From positions 186,001 through 250,000 of the forward strand of contig JANQKF010000013.1 of assembly GCA_028281285.1 (NCBI GenBank): a DNA stretch of 64,000 nucleotides. Direction: 5' to 3'. Position 1 is the stretch's first letter, and every line of letters begins with the position of its first letter. Position numbers and translations under genes: made by a program. The notes beneath the pieces are model-generated. The model made no database searches. It was not told where the DNA came from and saw nothing but the letters and a program-made list of their open reading frames with translations. This DNA comes from Cyclobacteriaceae bacterium (GTDB taxonomy: Bacteria > Bacteroidota > Bacteroidia > Cytophagales > Cyclobacteriaceae). Shown piece by piece: positions 52,819-62,313 of this stretch.

Positions 52819-55497
52819 ATGTCACTTTCAACAAAATATAACCCGTCAGAAGTAGAAGACAAGTGGTATGAACACTGGATGAATAATGGCTATTTCCACG
52901 CCAAAGTTAATCCTGACAAAGAACCCTATTCTATCGTCATTCCTCCTCCGAACGTGACTGGCGTATTGCATATGGGCCATATGCTTAATAATACCATACA
53001 AGACATTTTAATACGCAAAGCTCGTATGGAAGGCAAGGAAGCACTCTGGCTTCCGGGAACCGATCACGCATCAATTGCTACTGAAGCCAAGGTGGTGAAA
53101 ATGCTCCGTGAACAGGGCATCAAAAAATCTGACCTGACGAGAGAGGAGTTCCTCAATCATGCCTGGGAATGGAAAGAGAAGTATGGAGGGATCATTCTTC
53201 AGCAACTGAGAAAACTAGGTGCATCTTGTGACTGGGACCGAACAGCCTTCACGATGGATGACGGTTACTACAAGGCGGTTATCAGGGTATTTGTCGACCT
53301 CTACAAAAAGGGATATATCTATCGTGGCCTTCGAATGGTCAATTGGGACGTTGAAGCCAAAACCACCGTTTCTAATGAAGAGGTAATCTATGCCGACCAG
53401 GACGAGGTTTCAAAACTCTACAAGTTCCAATACAGCATCAAGGACTCTGATGAGAAGGTGGTCATCGCTACTCAACGACCGGAGACCATTATGGGTGATA
53501 CCGCTATAGCCGTGAACCCAAAAGACGATCGGTTCAAACATCTTATTGGCCAAATTGCGCTTGTTCCTGTAATCAACCGCGAGATTCCGATCATTGGAGA
53601 CGACTACGTGGAGATCGAATTTGGAACCGGATGTTTGAAGGTGACTCCGGCTCATGATCCAAATGACTACGAGATAGGACAACGCCATAATCTTGAAGTC
53701 ATCGATACCATCAATCTCGATGGAACATTAAATGAGAAATGCGAAATCCCGGAGTATGTAGGGCTTGATCGCTTTGAGGTGAGAAAAAGAGTGATCAAAG
53801 ACTTTGACAAGGCCGGATACCTGATGGGCCATGAAGAGTTCACCACTAGAATCGGTCGATCAGAGCGAACCAACAGCATTATTGAGCCTAAACTCTCGCT
53901 CCAGTGGTTTATTAAAATGAAGGACATCTCACGCCAAGCTCATAAGGCTGTAATGGACGATGAGGTAGAGTTGCTTCCGGGCAAATTCAAAAACACCTAT
54001 AACCATTGGATGGAAAACGTCCGTGATTGGTGTATCTCAAGACAGCTTTGGTGGGGTCAACAAATCCCAGCTTATTATTTTGGTGAGGGAGAAGACGATT
54101 TTGTGGTAGCGGAGACTAAAGAAGAAGCGCTGGAACTGGCCAAAGAAAAAAGTGGTAATTCAAGTCTTTCTTCTGATCAACTGAAACAGGATGAGGATGT
54201 CCTTGATACCTGGGCTTCTTCCTGGTTGTTCCCCATCGCTCCTTTCAATGGATTTGATGACGAATACTTTGATCAGGAAACCGGCAAAATAATCAAGGGA
54301 AAGAATGCCGATCTGGATTACTTCTATCCTACTTCCACGTTGGTTACTGCGCCAGAGATCCTATTCTTCTGGGTGGCTAGAATGATCATTGCAGGGTATG
54401 AATACATGGATGAAAAACCATTCAAACATGTTTATCTTACCGGTATTGTTCGTGACAAGCAGCGAAGAAAGATGTCAAAATCACTTGGCAATTCTCCCGA
54501 TCCTTTGGATTTAATTGCCGACTATGGGGCGGATGCTGTCAGGACCGGAATGCTCTTTTCTTCACCGGCAGGAAACGACCTACTCTTTGATATGGAGCTT
54601 GTTCAGCAGGGTGGAAAGTTCTCCAACAAAATCTGGAATGCATTCCGATTGGTTAAAGGCTGGGAAGTGGATGAATCGTTGGATGGTGAGGCCGATACCA
54701 CGGCCATCGATTGGTTCACGGCTCGTTTCAATCAGGCTTTGGCTGAAGTGGAAGATCATTACAGCAAATTCAGGATTTCCGATGCTTTGATGAGCACCTA
54801 TAAATTGATCTGGGACGACTTCTGTTCCTGGTACCTGGAAATGGTCAAGCCCGCCTACGGTGAACCAATCGCAGCTTCACTTCGTGAAGCCACCATCCGA
54901 TTCTTCGAAGACATCATGAAGCTCTTACATCCATTTATGCCTTTTATCACTGAGGAAATTTGGTCGCATTTGAAAGATCGTGAAGAGGGAGATGATGTGA
55001 TAGTGGCTAAATACCCGATTGCTGAGAAATTTGATAGTCAGATTATCGAACAAGCAAAACTGGCATTCGAAGTAACTTCCAATGTAAGAAACCTGAGAAG
55101 TAGCAACGGAATGTCCCCTAAAGAACAACTGGCATTGATCATTAATACCTCAAACAGTGCTCCCTATCAGGCATTTGAAAAGGTGATCATGAAAATGGCC
55201 AACCTTGAATCATTGAGCTTCTCGGACGATAAGGTTACCGGTGCTGCGGGTTTTGTAATCAAAGGTGATGAATTCTTTGTCCCTATGGACGGTGCTATCG
55301 ATATCGAAAAAGAAAAAGAAGAAATCTCAAAAGAACTTCAGCGTCTTCAAGGTTTCTTAAAGGGTATTATGGGCAAACTGAACAATGAGCGCTTTGTGAA
55401 CAACGCTCCTGAGCAAGTGGTGGCTACAGAAAAAAAGAAACAAGCCGACACCGAGGCAAAGATCAATGTGCTTGAAGAAAAATTAAAATCACTTTAA
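52819..55497 (+). CDS. valS: Valyl-tRNA synthetase
   Basis: An 892-residue class Ia synthetase. The HIGH motif is in PPNVTGVLHMGHMLN (about 44-58), the editing domain includes the ATQRPETIMGDTA segment (about 217-229), and KMSKS is in RRKMSKSLGNSPDPLDLI (about 552-569). The C-terminal coiled coil (about 830-892, KEKEEISKELQRL) is the ValS tRNA-binding arm. It charges tRNA-Val. It is a single gene with a strong ribosome binding site. Confidence 0.97.
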   Translation: MSLSTKYNPSEVEDKWYEHWMNNGYFHAKVNPDKEPYSIVIPPPNVTGVLHMGHMLNNTIQDILIRKARMEGKEALWLPGTDHASIATEAKVVKMLREQGIKKSDLTREEFLNHAWEWKEKYGGIILQQLRKLGASCDWDRTAFTMDDGYYKAVIRVFVDLYKKGYIYRGLRMVNWDVEAKTTVSNEEVIYADQDEVSKLYKFQYSIKDSDEKVVIATQRPETIMGDTAIAVNPKDDRFKHLIGQIALVPVINREIPIIGDDYVEIEFGTGCLKVTPAHDPNDYEIGQRHNLEVIDTINLDGTLNEKCEIPEYVGLDRFEVRKRVIKDFDKAGYLMGHEEFTTRIGRSERTNSIIEPKLSLQWFIKMKDISRQAHKAVMDDEVELLPGKFKNTYNHWMENVRDWCISRQLWWGQQIPAYYFGEGEDDFVVAETKEEALELAKEKSGNSSLSSDQLKQDEDVLDTWASSWLFPIAPFNGFDDEYFDQETGKIIKGKNADLDYFYPTSTLVTAPEILFFWVARMIIAGYEYMDEKPFKHVYLTGIVRDKQRRKMSKSLGNSPDPLDLIADYGADAVRTGMLFSSPAGNDLLFDMELVQQGGKFSNKIWNAFRLVKGWEVDESLDGEADTTAIDWFTARFNQALAEVEDHYSKFRISDALMSTYKLIWDDFCSWYLEMVKPAYGEPIAASLREATIRFFEDIMKLLHPFMPFITEEIWSHLKDREEGDDVIVAKYPIAEKFDSQIIEQAKLAFEVTSNVRNLRSSNGMSPKEQLALIINTSNSAPYQAFEKVIMKMANLESLSFSDDKVTGAAGFVIKGDEFFVPMDGAIDIEKEKEEISKELQRLQGFLKGIMGKLNNERFVNNAPEQVVATEKKKQADTEAKINVLEEKLKSL

Positions 55498-55507
55498 TTT
55501 ATATCCA

Positions 55508-57913
55508 TCACTCATCAGCTAAGATTCGGGCAGGATTCTCCCTTGCCGATCTGAGCACATGATAACTTATTGTCGCAAGTGTAATTACAGCCAAAATCGC
55601 TACCCCGATCAAAAATGGGGCTAAGCTCATATCGGTTCTATATGCAAATTGATCCAACCATTGTTTCATCACGATCAATACAATCGGTATTACGATCAAC
55701 CCAGCCAATACAAAAAGTCTGACAAAGTCCTTGGATAGTAAGAGGTATAAATTGGCGATTGACGCGCCAAGCACTTTCCGAATTCCTATCTCCTTTTGGC
55801 GTCTTCTTACTGCAAAGGAAATTAGTCCCAAAAGTCCCATGATGGTAATGAATATTGACAATGAGGTAAAACCGGTTAGTGTCTTCTCCAGTCGTGCTTC
55901 CTGATCATAGTACTGGTCGTACAAGGAAGACATGAATTGAAAATCAAAAGGCTCATTGGTTGTGGCATGCTTTTCCCAACTGGATTGAACAAAAGAGACA
56001 ATATCGTTTAAATCGTCACTTTTGAATTTCACAAAGACCATTGGGGAATGCTTACTATAAGTTAAAGCGAAGGGTAGAATCTCATTTCTCAATCCCTCGA
56101 AATTAAAGTCCTTCACTACACCTATGACCATAGCTTCCTTTCCGAAATATCGGATCTGATTCCCTAGTGCCTCGCTGGCATTATTCCAACCGATAGTTCT
56201 TATGGCCTTTTCATTAAGAATAATGCCTTGGTCCAAATCAGTGGGCATCTCAGCCGAAAAAGACCTCCCTGCGATCAATTCAATTCCAAAGGTCTCGATA
56301 AAATCAAACCCCACTTCGATTCTCCTTAACGGCTCCGCCAATTCCAACCAACCTTCATGGCTACTTACCATTGTCGGTTCATTTGGAATGCTTGAGTTCA
56401 TATTATAAAGTGGTCTTACTGTTGCACGGCCCACCCGATCTATCAAAGGATTACTCAAAAGCTCATTTTTGAAAGCTTCATTCCCACCAGCTCTGTTGCT
56501 GGGAATGACGGTTTGAATGATCCCCTCTTTTACAATTCCGATGTCTCTTTTCTTTATGTAATCGAGTTGACTATTGATTACTCCTGTAGAGATGATTAGG
56601 ATCAGAGAAAACGCAAATTGTACGAACAGTAGAGATCTTCTCACGGCTTGGCTCCCTGTTCCCGATCTTGAGTTTTTTCGCATGACATTAACCGGGTTAT
56701 GTCGGGTTAACAAAAATGATGGATAAACGCCAGCCAACATTCCCAGAATCAGACCAAAACCCAGAATCCAGAACCATTGATTCACATAATCAATGCTCAG
56801 GCTCTTACCTACAAACGCATTGTATTGTGGCAGAACGGTTTCAAGGAGAAGGATTGCCAATGCCAGTGCCATTAATGTTAGCAGGACTGATTCAGTCAAA
56901 AATTGGAAAATCAACTGTTTTCTAGCAGCTCCAAACGACTTTCGAATCCCCACCTCTTTTGCGCGTTCGAAAGAACGTGCTGTAACTAAATTGATATAAT
57001 TGATGCTGGCCATAGAAAGAATACCCAACGCCACGATCAACAGAATAAAAACCATCTGGCGGTCTCCTGTCCTCGCCCTGTCATCTTGCAGTTCAGCAGA
57101 ACCAAGGTGAATGTCTTTTAGTGACTGCAGTTTTAAACGATAATCAGAGTTCTCCAAGTTGGCAGAATAGCCTTTCGAATATTCTGTAAGAGATCCCTCC
57201 AATTGTACCAAATCGACTCCCTCATTCAACTCCAGGTAAGTAAAGGTCGGTTGTCTGATCCATCCTGAATTGTTTTTGTTTATGTCCTCAAGGGTCTTGA
57301 ATGAAACCAGATGGTTGAACTGCAAATGTGAACTTTCAGGGACATCCTCGACAATAGCAGTTACCGTTAGAGGCTTCCTCTCTCCTCCATAAACGTAGTA
57401 ACTGAGTAACTCGCCAATCGCGTCAGATGAACCAAAAAACTCCTCTGCCATAGAAGAGGTCAGAACTAGAGAATAAGGTTCGGCCAATGCCTTCCTTAGG
57501 TCACCTCTGACCACGTTGAAATCGAATATCTCAAAAAATTTGGCAGATGCGTAGAAGGTTTCACTCCCTTTGGGAATAATGTATTTTTCTCCTAAGCCTA
57601 ACATAATTGGAGCAGTGAAACCAAGTTGAGCACTCCTCTTGACTAAGGGAAAATCATTGGCAATTGCTTTTCCCAGATTGGGCCAAACATGTGCAAGATG
57701 TCGCTGATCTCCAATTGAATTATTGGACTTTGTTAGGCGATAGATCGTGTTTCTTTTTGAATGAAAGTTGTCAAATTTCAACTCATCGATAACAAATAAC
57801 GAGATCAGGAGAAATGCAGCAATTCCCACAATCAGGCCACTGAGTGTAATAAAGGAATGGAATTTATGACGAAACTGGTAACGCAGGAAATTGTTGAGGT
57901 AATGAGTTATCAT
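55508..57913 (-). CDS. MacB/FtsX-type ABC transporter permease (second, orphan)
   Basis: An 801-residue protein with two MacB_PCD/FtsX units. The first helix is near 20-45 (HSFITLSGLIVGIAAFLLISLFVI). Groups of helices are near 285-410 and 675-790, and the C-terminus has VRRRQKEIGIRKVLGASIANLYLLLSKDFVRLF, typical of this family. It lacks the PadR-linked prefix of the other permease in the window. No ATPase gene is adjacent. Its 3' end is 10 bp from the convergent valS end. It may export lipids, peptides or drugs. Confidence 0.88.
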   Translation of the reverse strand: MITHYLNNFLRYQFRHKFHSFITLSGLIVGIAAFLLISLFVIDELKFDNFHSKRNTIYRLTKSNNSIGDQRHLAHVWPNLGKAIANDFPLVKRSAQLGFTAPIMLGLGEKYIIPKGSETFYASAKFFEIFDFNVVRGDLRKALAEPYSLVLTSSMAEEFFGSSDAIGELLSYYVYGGERKPLTVTAIVEDVPESSHLQFNHLVSFKTLEDINKNNSGWIRQPTFTYLELNEGVDLVQLEGSLTEYSKGYSANLENSDYRLKLQSLKDIHLGSAELQDDRARTGDRQMVFILLIVALGILSMASINYINLVTARSFERAKEVGIRKSFGAARKQLIFQFLTESVLLTLMALALAILLLETVLPQYNAFVGKSLSIDYVNQWFWILGFGLILGMLAGVYPSFLLTRHNPVNVMRKNSRSGTGSQAVRRSLLFVQFAFSLILIISTGVINSQLDYIKKRDIGIVKEGIIQTVIPSNRAGGNEAFKNELLSNPLIDRVGRATVRPLYNMNSSIPNEPTMVSSHEGWLELAEPLRRIEVGFDFIETFGIELIAGRSFSAEMPTDLDQGIILNEKAIRTIGWNNASEALGNQIRYFGKEAMVIGVVKDFNFEGLRNEILPFALTYSKHSPMVFVKFKSDDLNDIVSFVQSSWEKHATTNEPFDFQFMSSLYDQYYDQEARLEKTLTGFTSLSIFITIMGLLGLISFAVRRRQKEIGIRKVLGASIANLYLLLSKDFVRLFVLAGLIVIPIVLIVMKQWLDQFAYRTDMSLAPFLIGVAILAVITLATISYHVLRSARENPARILADE

Positions 57914-58045
57914 GATCGAGTTTTTGATGGCGGTATACTAAAAATACTAAAACGATCGGACAACTGAATCAAGTATTAAATCATCGGTTTCAATGCTTGT
58001 CTTTCAGCATTTGGTCAATCTTCCTATCTTAGGTCATTAACCTTA

Positions 58046-59482
58046 ATGACTATGAGACTAATCACCTCCGTTCTGGCTATTTGCCTGATTTCATTTAGCC
58101 TATCCGCACAAAAAAAGGAAAAAGATGTTCTAGCGGCCCTCGATGCCCAAAAAGACAAGTATGCTGATATCGCGCTCCAAATCTGGAGTAATCCGGAACT
58201 CGGATACCTGGAAGAAGAAAGTTCGGCTCTGCTTCAGAAAACATTAGCAGATGAAGGGTTTAGAATTACAACCGGTGTTGCCGACATTCCAACCGCATTT
58301 ACAGCGGAGTTTGGAAGTGGAAAGCCGGTAATCGGTATCCTGGGAGAATTTGATGCCCTCCCCGGAGTCTCTCAAAAGGCAATTCCCAAAAAAGAAGCAG
58401 TAGTGGAAGGCGGAGCCGGTCATGCCTGTGGCCACCATTTATTTGGAACGGCTTCAGCTGCGGCTAGCATCGCAGTCAAAAACTGGATGGAAGCGACTGG
58501 AACAAAAGGGACCATCCGATTCTATGGTACTCCAGCCGAGGAAGGAGGAGCCGGTAAGGTTTATATTGCCCGGGCTGGTGCCATGGACGATGTCGATGCC
58601 ATGTTACATTGGCATCCGAGCAGCGCGAATGCTGCGGGGGCAACTTCTACACTGGCCAATAAGTCTGCCAAATTCAGGTTCTATGGTGAGGCTTCGCATG
58701 CAGCCGGTGCACCTGAAAGGGGTCGCTCAGCATTAGATGCTGTAGAGGCAATGAACTACATGGTGAATATGCTAAGAGAGCATGTGCCGATGGAAACAAG
58801 AATACATTACGTAATCACGAGAGGTGGTGAAGCTCCTAATGTGGTACCTGCCTTTGCTGAAGCCTTTTATTATGTAAGAAATCCCGATGTAGCCAATGTA
58901 AAAACAATATTCGAAAAGGTGGTGAAGGCTGCTGAAGGTGCAGCCCTAGGTACTAATACTGAAATGAAGTATGAGGTGATCCACGGACTATACAATGTAC
59001 TTCCTAATGAGACACTGGCTAGAATTATGCACAAAAACCTTGAGAAGGTAGGTGGAGTGAAATACTCAGAATCGGATCGCCTCTTTGCCGAGGAGATTCT
59101 CAAGACATACCCTAATGTAAAAGTCTCTCTGGATCAGGCTGATAAAATTATGCCATTCGTTGTTCGTGAAAAAGGAACCGGAGGATCGACCGATGTAGGC
59201 GATGTGAGCTGGCTCGTCCCAACTGCAGGTATGGGGGCCGCTACATGGGTTCCAGGTACTTCAGCACACACCTGGCAAGCCGTGGCAGCCGGTGGCATGG
59301 ATATCGGAATTAAAGGAATGATGGTGGCTGCCAAAACGATTACACTGACAGCCATGGACATTTTTAAAGATCCTTCTGTGACCGGAAAAGCATTAGAAGA
59401 GTTGAGGCGTAGAAGAGGTGAAAACTTTGTATATGAAGCACTCATAGGAGATCGAAATCCACCACTAGATTATCGTAAATAA
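58046..59482 (+). CDS. Exported M20/AbgB-like amidohydrolase
   Basis: A 478-residue protein with a signal peptide (MTMRLITSVLAICLISFSLSAQ; a start at 58052 is also possible). M20-type metal motifs are GHACGHHLFG (about 127-136) and EEGGAGK (about 171-177), and the dimerisation domain contains ASHAAGAPERG. These enzymes cleave aminoacyl or aminobenzoyl-glutamate amides; the substrate here is not known. Its location is the periplasm. It lies 1 bp before the HTTM gene, suggesting co-transcription. Confidence 0.9.
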   Translation: MTMRLITSVLAICLISFSLSAQKKEKDVLAALDAQKDKYADIALQIWSNPELGYLEEESSALLQKTLADEGFRITTGVADIPTAFTAEFGSGKPVIGILGEFDALPGVSQKAIPKKEAVVEGGAGHACGHHLFGTASAAASIAVKNWMEATGTKGTIRFYGTPAEEGGAGKVYIARAGAMDDVDAMLHWHPSSANAAGATSTLANKSAKFRFYGEASHAAGAPERGRSALDAVEAMNYMVNMLREHVPMETRIHYVITRGGEAPNVVPAFAEAFYYVRNPDVANVKTIFEKVVKAAEGAALGTNTEMKYEVIHGLYNVLPNETLARIMHKNLEKVGGVKYSESDRLFAEEILKTYPNVKVSLDQADKIMPFVVREKGTGGSTDVGDVSWLVPTAGMGAATWVPGTSAHTWQAVAAGGMDIGIKGMMVAAKTITLTAMDIFKDPSVTGKALEELRRRRGENFVYEALIGDRNPPLDYRK

Positions 59483-59483
59483 T

Positions 59484-60863
59484 ATGAAGCCTCTCAAGGG
59501 TGAAATCTCTGAAATCTGGGGCAAAGAAAAACTCAAAAACTTATTTGCTCCGATTGATAATTCCACCATCGTTCTCTTCAGAATTATGTTCGGAGGGATC
59601 ATGCTTTGGGAGGTTACTCGTTATTTCAAGTATGATTGGATATGGAGATATTGGATCGAGCCGTACTTTAATTTTGCATACGGTCCATTCAATTTATCTC
59701 CCTTGCCAGAAGACGGCATGTATGCGATCTGGTACATTCTGGGAGTTTTGGCATTTTTCATAGTCATTGGCTTTCTGTACCGGATAAGCACCACACTGTT
59801 TTTTCTGTTATTCACCTATACCTACTTGTTGGAACAAGCCAGGTACCTGAACCATTTTTATTTGGTTGTTCTGATCAGCTTTGTAATGATCTTTATTCCA
59901 GCACATCGCAATTTTTCGGTTGACGCAATTCTATTCAAAAAGATCAAATCTCATTACAATCCGTCCTGGAACCTTTGGCTGATCCGATTTATGATCGGTG
60001 TACCCTATTTCTTTGGAGGAGTTGCCAAAATCAATCCGGATTGGTTCGGTGGTTATCCTCTTAAACTATGGTTGCTAAATGATCTTGAATTTCCCGTCAT
60101 TGGTCAATATTTCACCGAGCATTGGATGATATTGGTGATGTCCTATTCAGGCTTGCTTCTGGATTTGGCAGTTGTTCCCGTATTGCTGTTCAAAAGAACC
60201 AGAGTATGGGGTTTTACCATCATTTGCCTCTTTCATCTGATGAATTCTGAACTCTTTGAAATCGGCATTTTCCCTTGGTTTATGATCGCTGCCACCACGG
60301 TCTACTTTGCTCCGGATTGGCCTAAGAGATTGATCAATAAATTGCTCCCCCTCAAAGAGAACCCTCTCTCCAAGATGGTTCCCACATTCCCCTACCACAA
60401 GCTGACACTTTGGGTTATTGGAGTGTTTGCGGCCCTGCAGATTCTTTTGCCATTCAGACATCTTCTGATCAAGGGAAATGTCCATTGGACAGAAGAGGGG
60501 CATAAATATGCCTGGCATATGAAATTAAGGAGTAAGACGGGTGACACAGACTTTTTCATCCGAAATATAGCCAGTGGCGAGGTGATTCAGGCTGATCTAG
60601 GAGGGTATTTGGAAGAGTGGCAATACAGAAAAATGAGTGGCCATCCCGGTATGATCTGGAAACTTGCTCAATTTATTCGTGAGGAATATGAGCTAATGGG
60701 TCTTGATATTGAAGTTTATGTGGATGCAAAAGCCTCACTGAACGGTAGGGACTTTCAACATATCATCGATCCAAATATTGATCTTTCAAAAGCCAGACGC
60801 CCTTTTTTCGGACATGCCGAATGGATTCTTCCGTTGACCACTCCTCTTTCCAGTCAACGCTAG
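59484..60863 (+). CDS. HTTM-domain (vitamin K-dependent gamma-carboxylase-like) membrane protein
   Basis: A 459-residue protein. Its N-terminal half has about eight transmembrane helices with the HTTM pattern (NSTIVLFRIMFGGIMLWEVTRYFK, HFYLVVLISFVMIFIPAHRNFSVD, LIRFMIGVPYFFGGVAKINPDWFGGYPL). The C-terminal part is a soluble domain of about 120 residues (WHMKLRSKTGDTDFFIRN). Bacterial members resemble the human gamma-glutamyl carboxylase, but their own substrate is unknown. Its end overlaps the convergent MOSC gene by 4 nt. Confidence 0.88.
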   Translation: MKPLKGEISEIWGKEKLKNLFAPIDNSTIVLFRIMFGGIMLWEVTRYFKYDWIWRYWIEPYFNFAYGPFNLSPLPEDGMYAIWYILGVLAFFIVIGFLYRISTTLFFLLFTYTYLLEQARYLNHFYLVVLISFVMIFIPAHRNFSVDAILFKKIKSHYNPSWNLWLIRFMIGVPYFFGGVAKINPDWFGGYPLKLWLLNDLEFPVIGQYFTEHWMILVMSYSGLLLDLAVVPVLLFKRTRVWGFTIICLFHLMNSELFEIGIFPWFMIAATTVYFAPDWPKRLINKLLPLKENPLSKMVPTFPYHKLTLWVIGVFAALQILLPFRHLLIKGNVHWTEEGHKYAWHMKLRSKTGDTDFFIRNIASGEVIQADLGGYLEEWQYRKMSGHPGMIWKLAQFIREEYELMGLDIEVYVDAKASLNGRDFQHIIDPNIDLSKARRPFFGHAEWILPLTTPLSSQR

Positions 60864-61354
60864 CCCAATGGCTTGACAATATCCCCAGGCCTTATTTTCC
60901 CTGATCTAATAATCCTTGCTGTGATACCTCCATGTCCGCGCATTGCATTATATCCACCCTGACCTAGGTTTTCTTCCATTCTTGAGCAAGGGTGACATTC
61001 GCCCGTATATTCCAGAATAGACTCTCCTACACGAAACTCTTTGCCTTTCAATGCCAAAAGGTTAATGCCCTTGACAACAATATTTCTCCTCAGTACCAAC
61101 GGGTCCAATTCTTCAATACCCAACATAGAAGCCACTCCATCGATATGCTCTTGAGAAATCAATGTTACTTGCCTTTTTCCACCAGAACTCGCGTAATGAT
61201 CTCCCCTTAATCCCTCGCCTTCCATGGCCAGCACAAAATCTTTGTTAACGGGAATCTCCTTCCGCTTTGGACGAACCGAAATCGATACTACTTCCCCACT
61301 CTGAGCGAATTGCTTTGTTAAGTGCTTGATATTTTTCTTTTCAAAGGAGAGCAT
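60860..61354 (-). CDS. MOSC-domain protein
   Basis: A 164-residue protein carrying a MOSC domain with the conserved Cys in TGECHPCSRMEENLG (about 115-129). It opens MLSFEKKNIKHLTKQF and contains EGEGLRGDHYASSGGKRQVTLISQEH. MOSC domains bind molybdenum cofactor or carry sulfur from cysteine desulfurase-like donors. It is 5 bp downstream of the sterol desaturase gene and likely co-transcribed. The particular role is unknown. Confidence 0.9.
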   Translation of the reverse strand: MLSFEKKNIKHLTKQFAQSGEVVSISVRPKRKEIPVNKDFVLAMEGEGLRGDHYASSGGKRQVTLISQEHIDGVASMLGIEELDPLVLRRNIVVKGINLLALKGKEFRVGESILEYTGECHPCSRMEENLGQGGYNAMRGHGGITARIIRSGKIRPGDIVKPLG

Positions 61355-61359
61355 ATGGT

Positions 61360-62205
61360 CTATTGTTCTTTTGAAAATTTAGATCCTACCGGTGGCCGAT
61401 AGGGCTGGAACGGGATTTCAAGCAGGTTTCCCATTCGGTCGTTCTCTTCAGGCTTCATATGAGTATCAATTCCATAAACAAGTTCTTTGGTATCTTCGAC
61501 CTGGGCAAATGTCCCAAACAATCTATCCCAAATGGAAAAGATATTTCCAAAATTGGTGTCGGTTAATGGCTGGGTATAATGATGATGCACCTTGTGCATT
61601 AAGGGAGTAATAAACAACAATGACAGCGCCCTATCTACACCTCGAGGCATGTTAATATTAGCGTGAGTGATATGGGCGAATAAAACAGAGAGACTCTGGT
61701 AGACCATCACCAGCCACATAGGCGCTCCAACAATCATTACAGCCAGGATAGTAAAACCAATTCTAAACACCGTCTCCCCCGGGTGATGCCTTAAGCCTGT
61801 TGTAACATCCACAGTCGTATCGCTATGATGAACCAAATGAAATTTCCACATCCACTTCACTTTGTGTTCCACCCAATGCACAAAATAGGCACCTATCAGG
61901 TCGAGGAGTAAAACTCCAACCACTAATTGTCCCCAAAGAGGTAAATCGATGAGATACAACAGGCCAAACTTATTTGCCGCGACAAAATCACTCGCCATTA
62001 AAAGCACCCCGGCAAGCCCAAAGCCAATAATTGCGGTGGTCAAGGTAAAGAACAAATTCAGGCCTGCATGCCTTACTTTCTTGTACTGGAATCGAAACAG
62101 TGGAAGTATACCCTCGAGAATCCAAAAAACTACGACTCCACCAATGAGTATCCCGGCACGGAATTCCGTGGGTATATCATTGAAAAACGAGACAATCCAA
62201 TCCAT
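61360..62205 (-). CDS. Sterol desaturase/fatty-acid hydroxylase family membrane protein
   Basis: A 281-residue protein from the ATG at 62205 (MDWIVSFFNDIPTEFRAGILIGG); the frame opens at 62244. It has about four hydrophobic helices and the diiron histidine boxes: HWVEHKVKWMWKFHLVHHSD (HxxxH plus HxxHH) and KVHHHYTQPLTDTNFGNIFSIWDRLFGTF. Members hydroxylate or desaturate lipids such as carotenoids, sterols or fatty acids. It is co-transcribed with the MOSC gene downstream. Confidence 0.9.
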   Translation of the reverse strand: MDWIVSFFNDIPTEFRAGILIGGVVVFWILEGILPLFRFQYKKVRHAGLNLFFTLTTAIIGFGLAGVLLMASDFVAANKFGLLYLIDLPLWGQLVVGVLLLDLIGAYFVHWVEHKVKWMWKFHLVHHSDTTVDVTTGLRHHPGETVFRIGFTILAVMIVGAPMWLVMVYQSLSVLFAHITHANINMPRGVDRALSLLFITPLMHKVHHHYTQPLTDTNFGNIFSIWDRLFGTFAQVEDTKELVYGIDTHMKPEENDRMGNLLEIPFQPYRPPVGSKFSKEQ

Positions 62206-62313
62206 GCCTGAATATATTCTGCATGCCTCATAATTCCAATTCAAGGGCTAATCCTCCTATTCCCTTTTTTGCCCGACTGCTTTTATTTACCTTAAGTACC
62301 AAACCCTTTCAAT

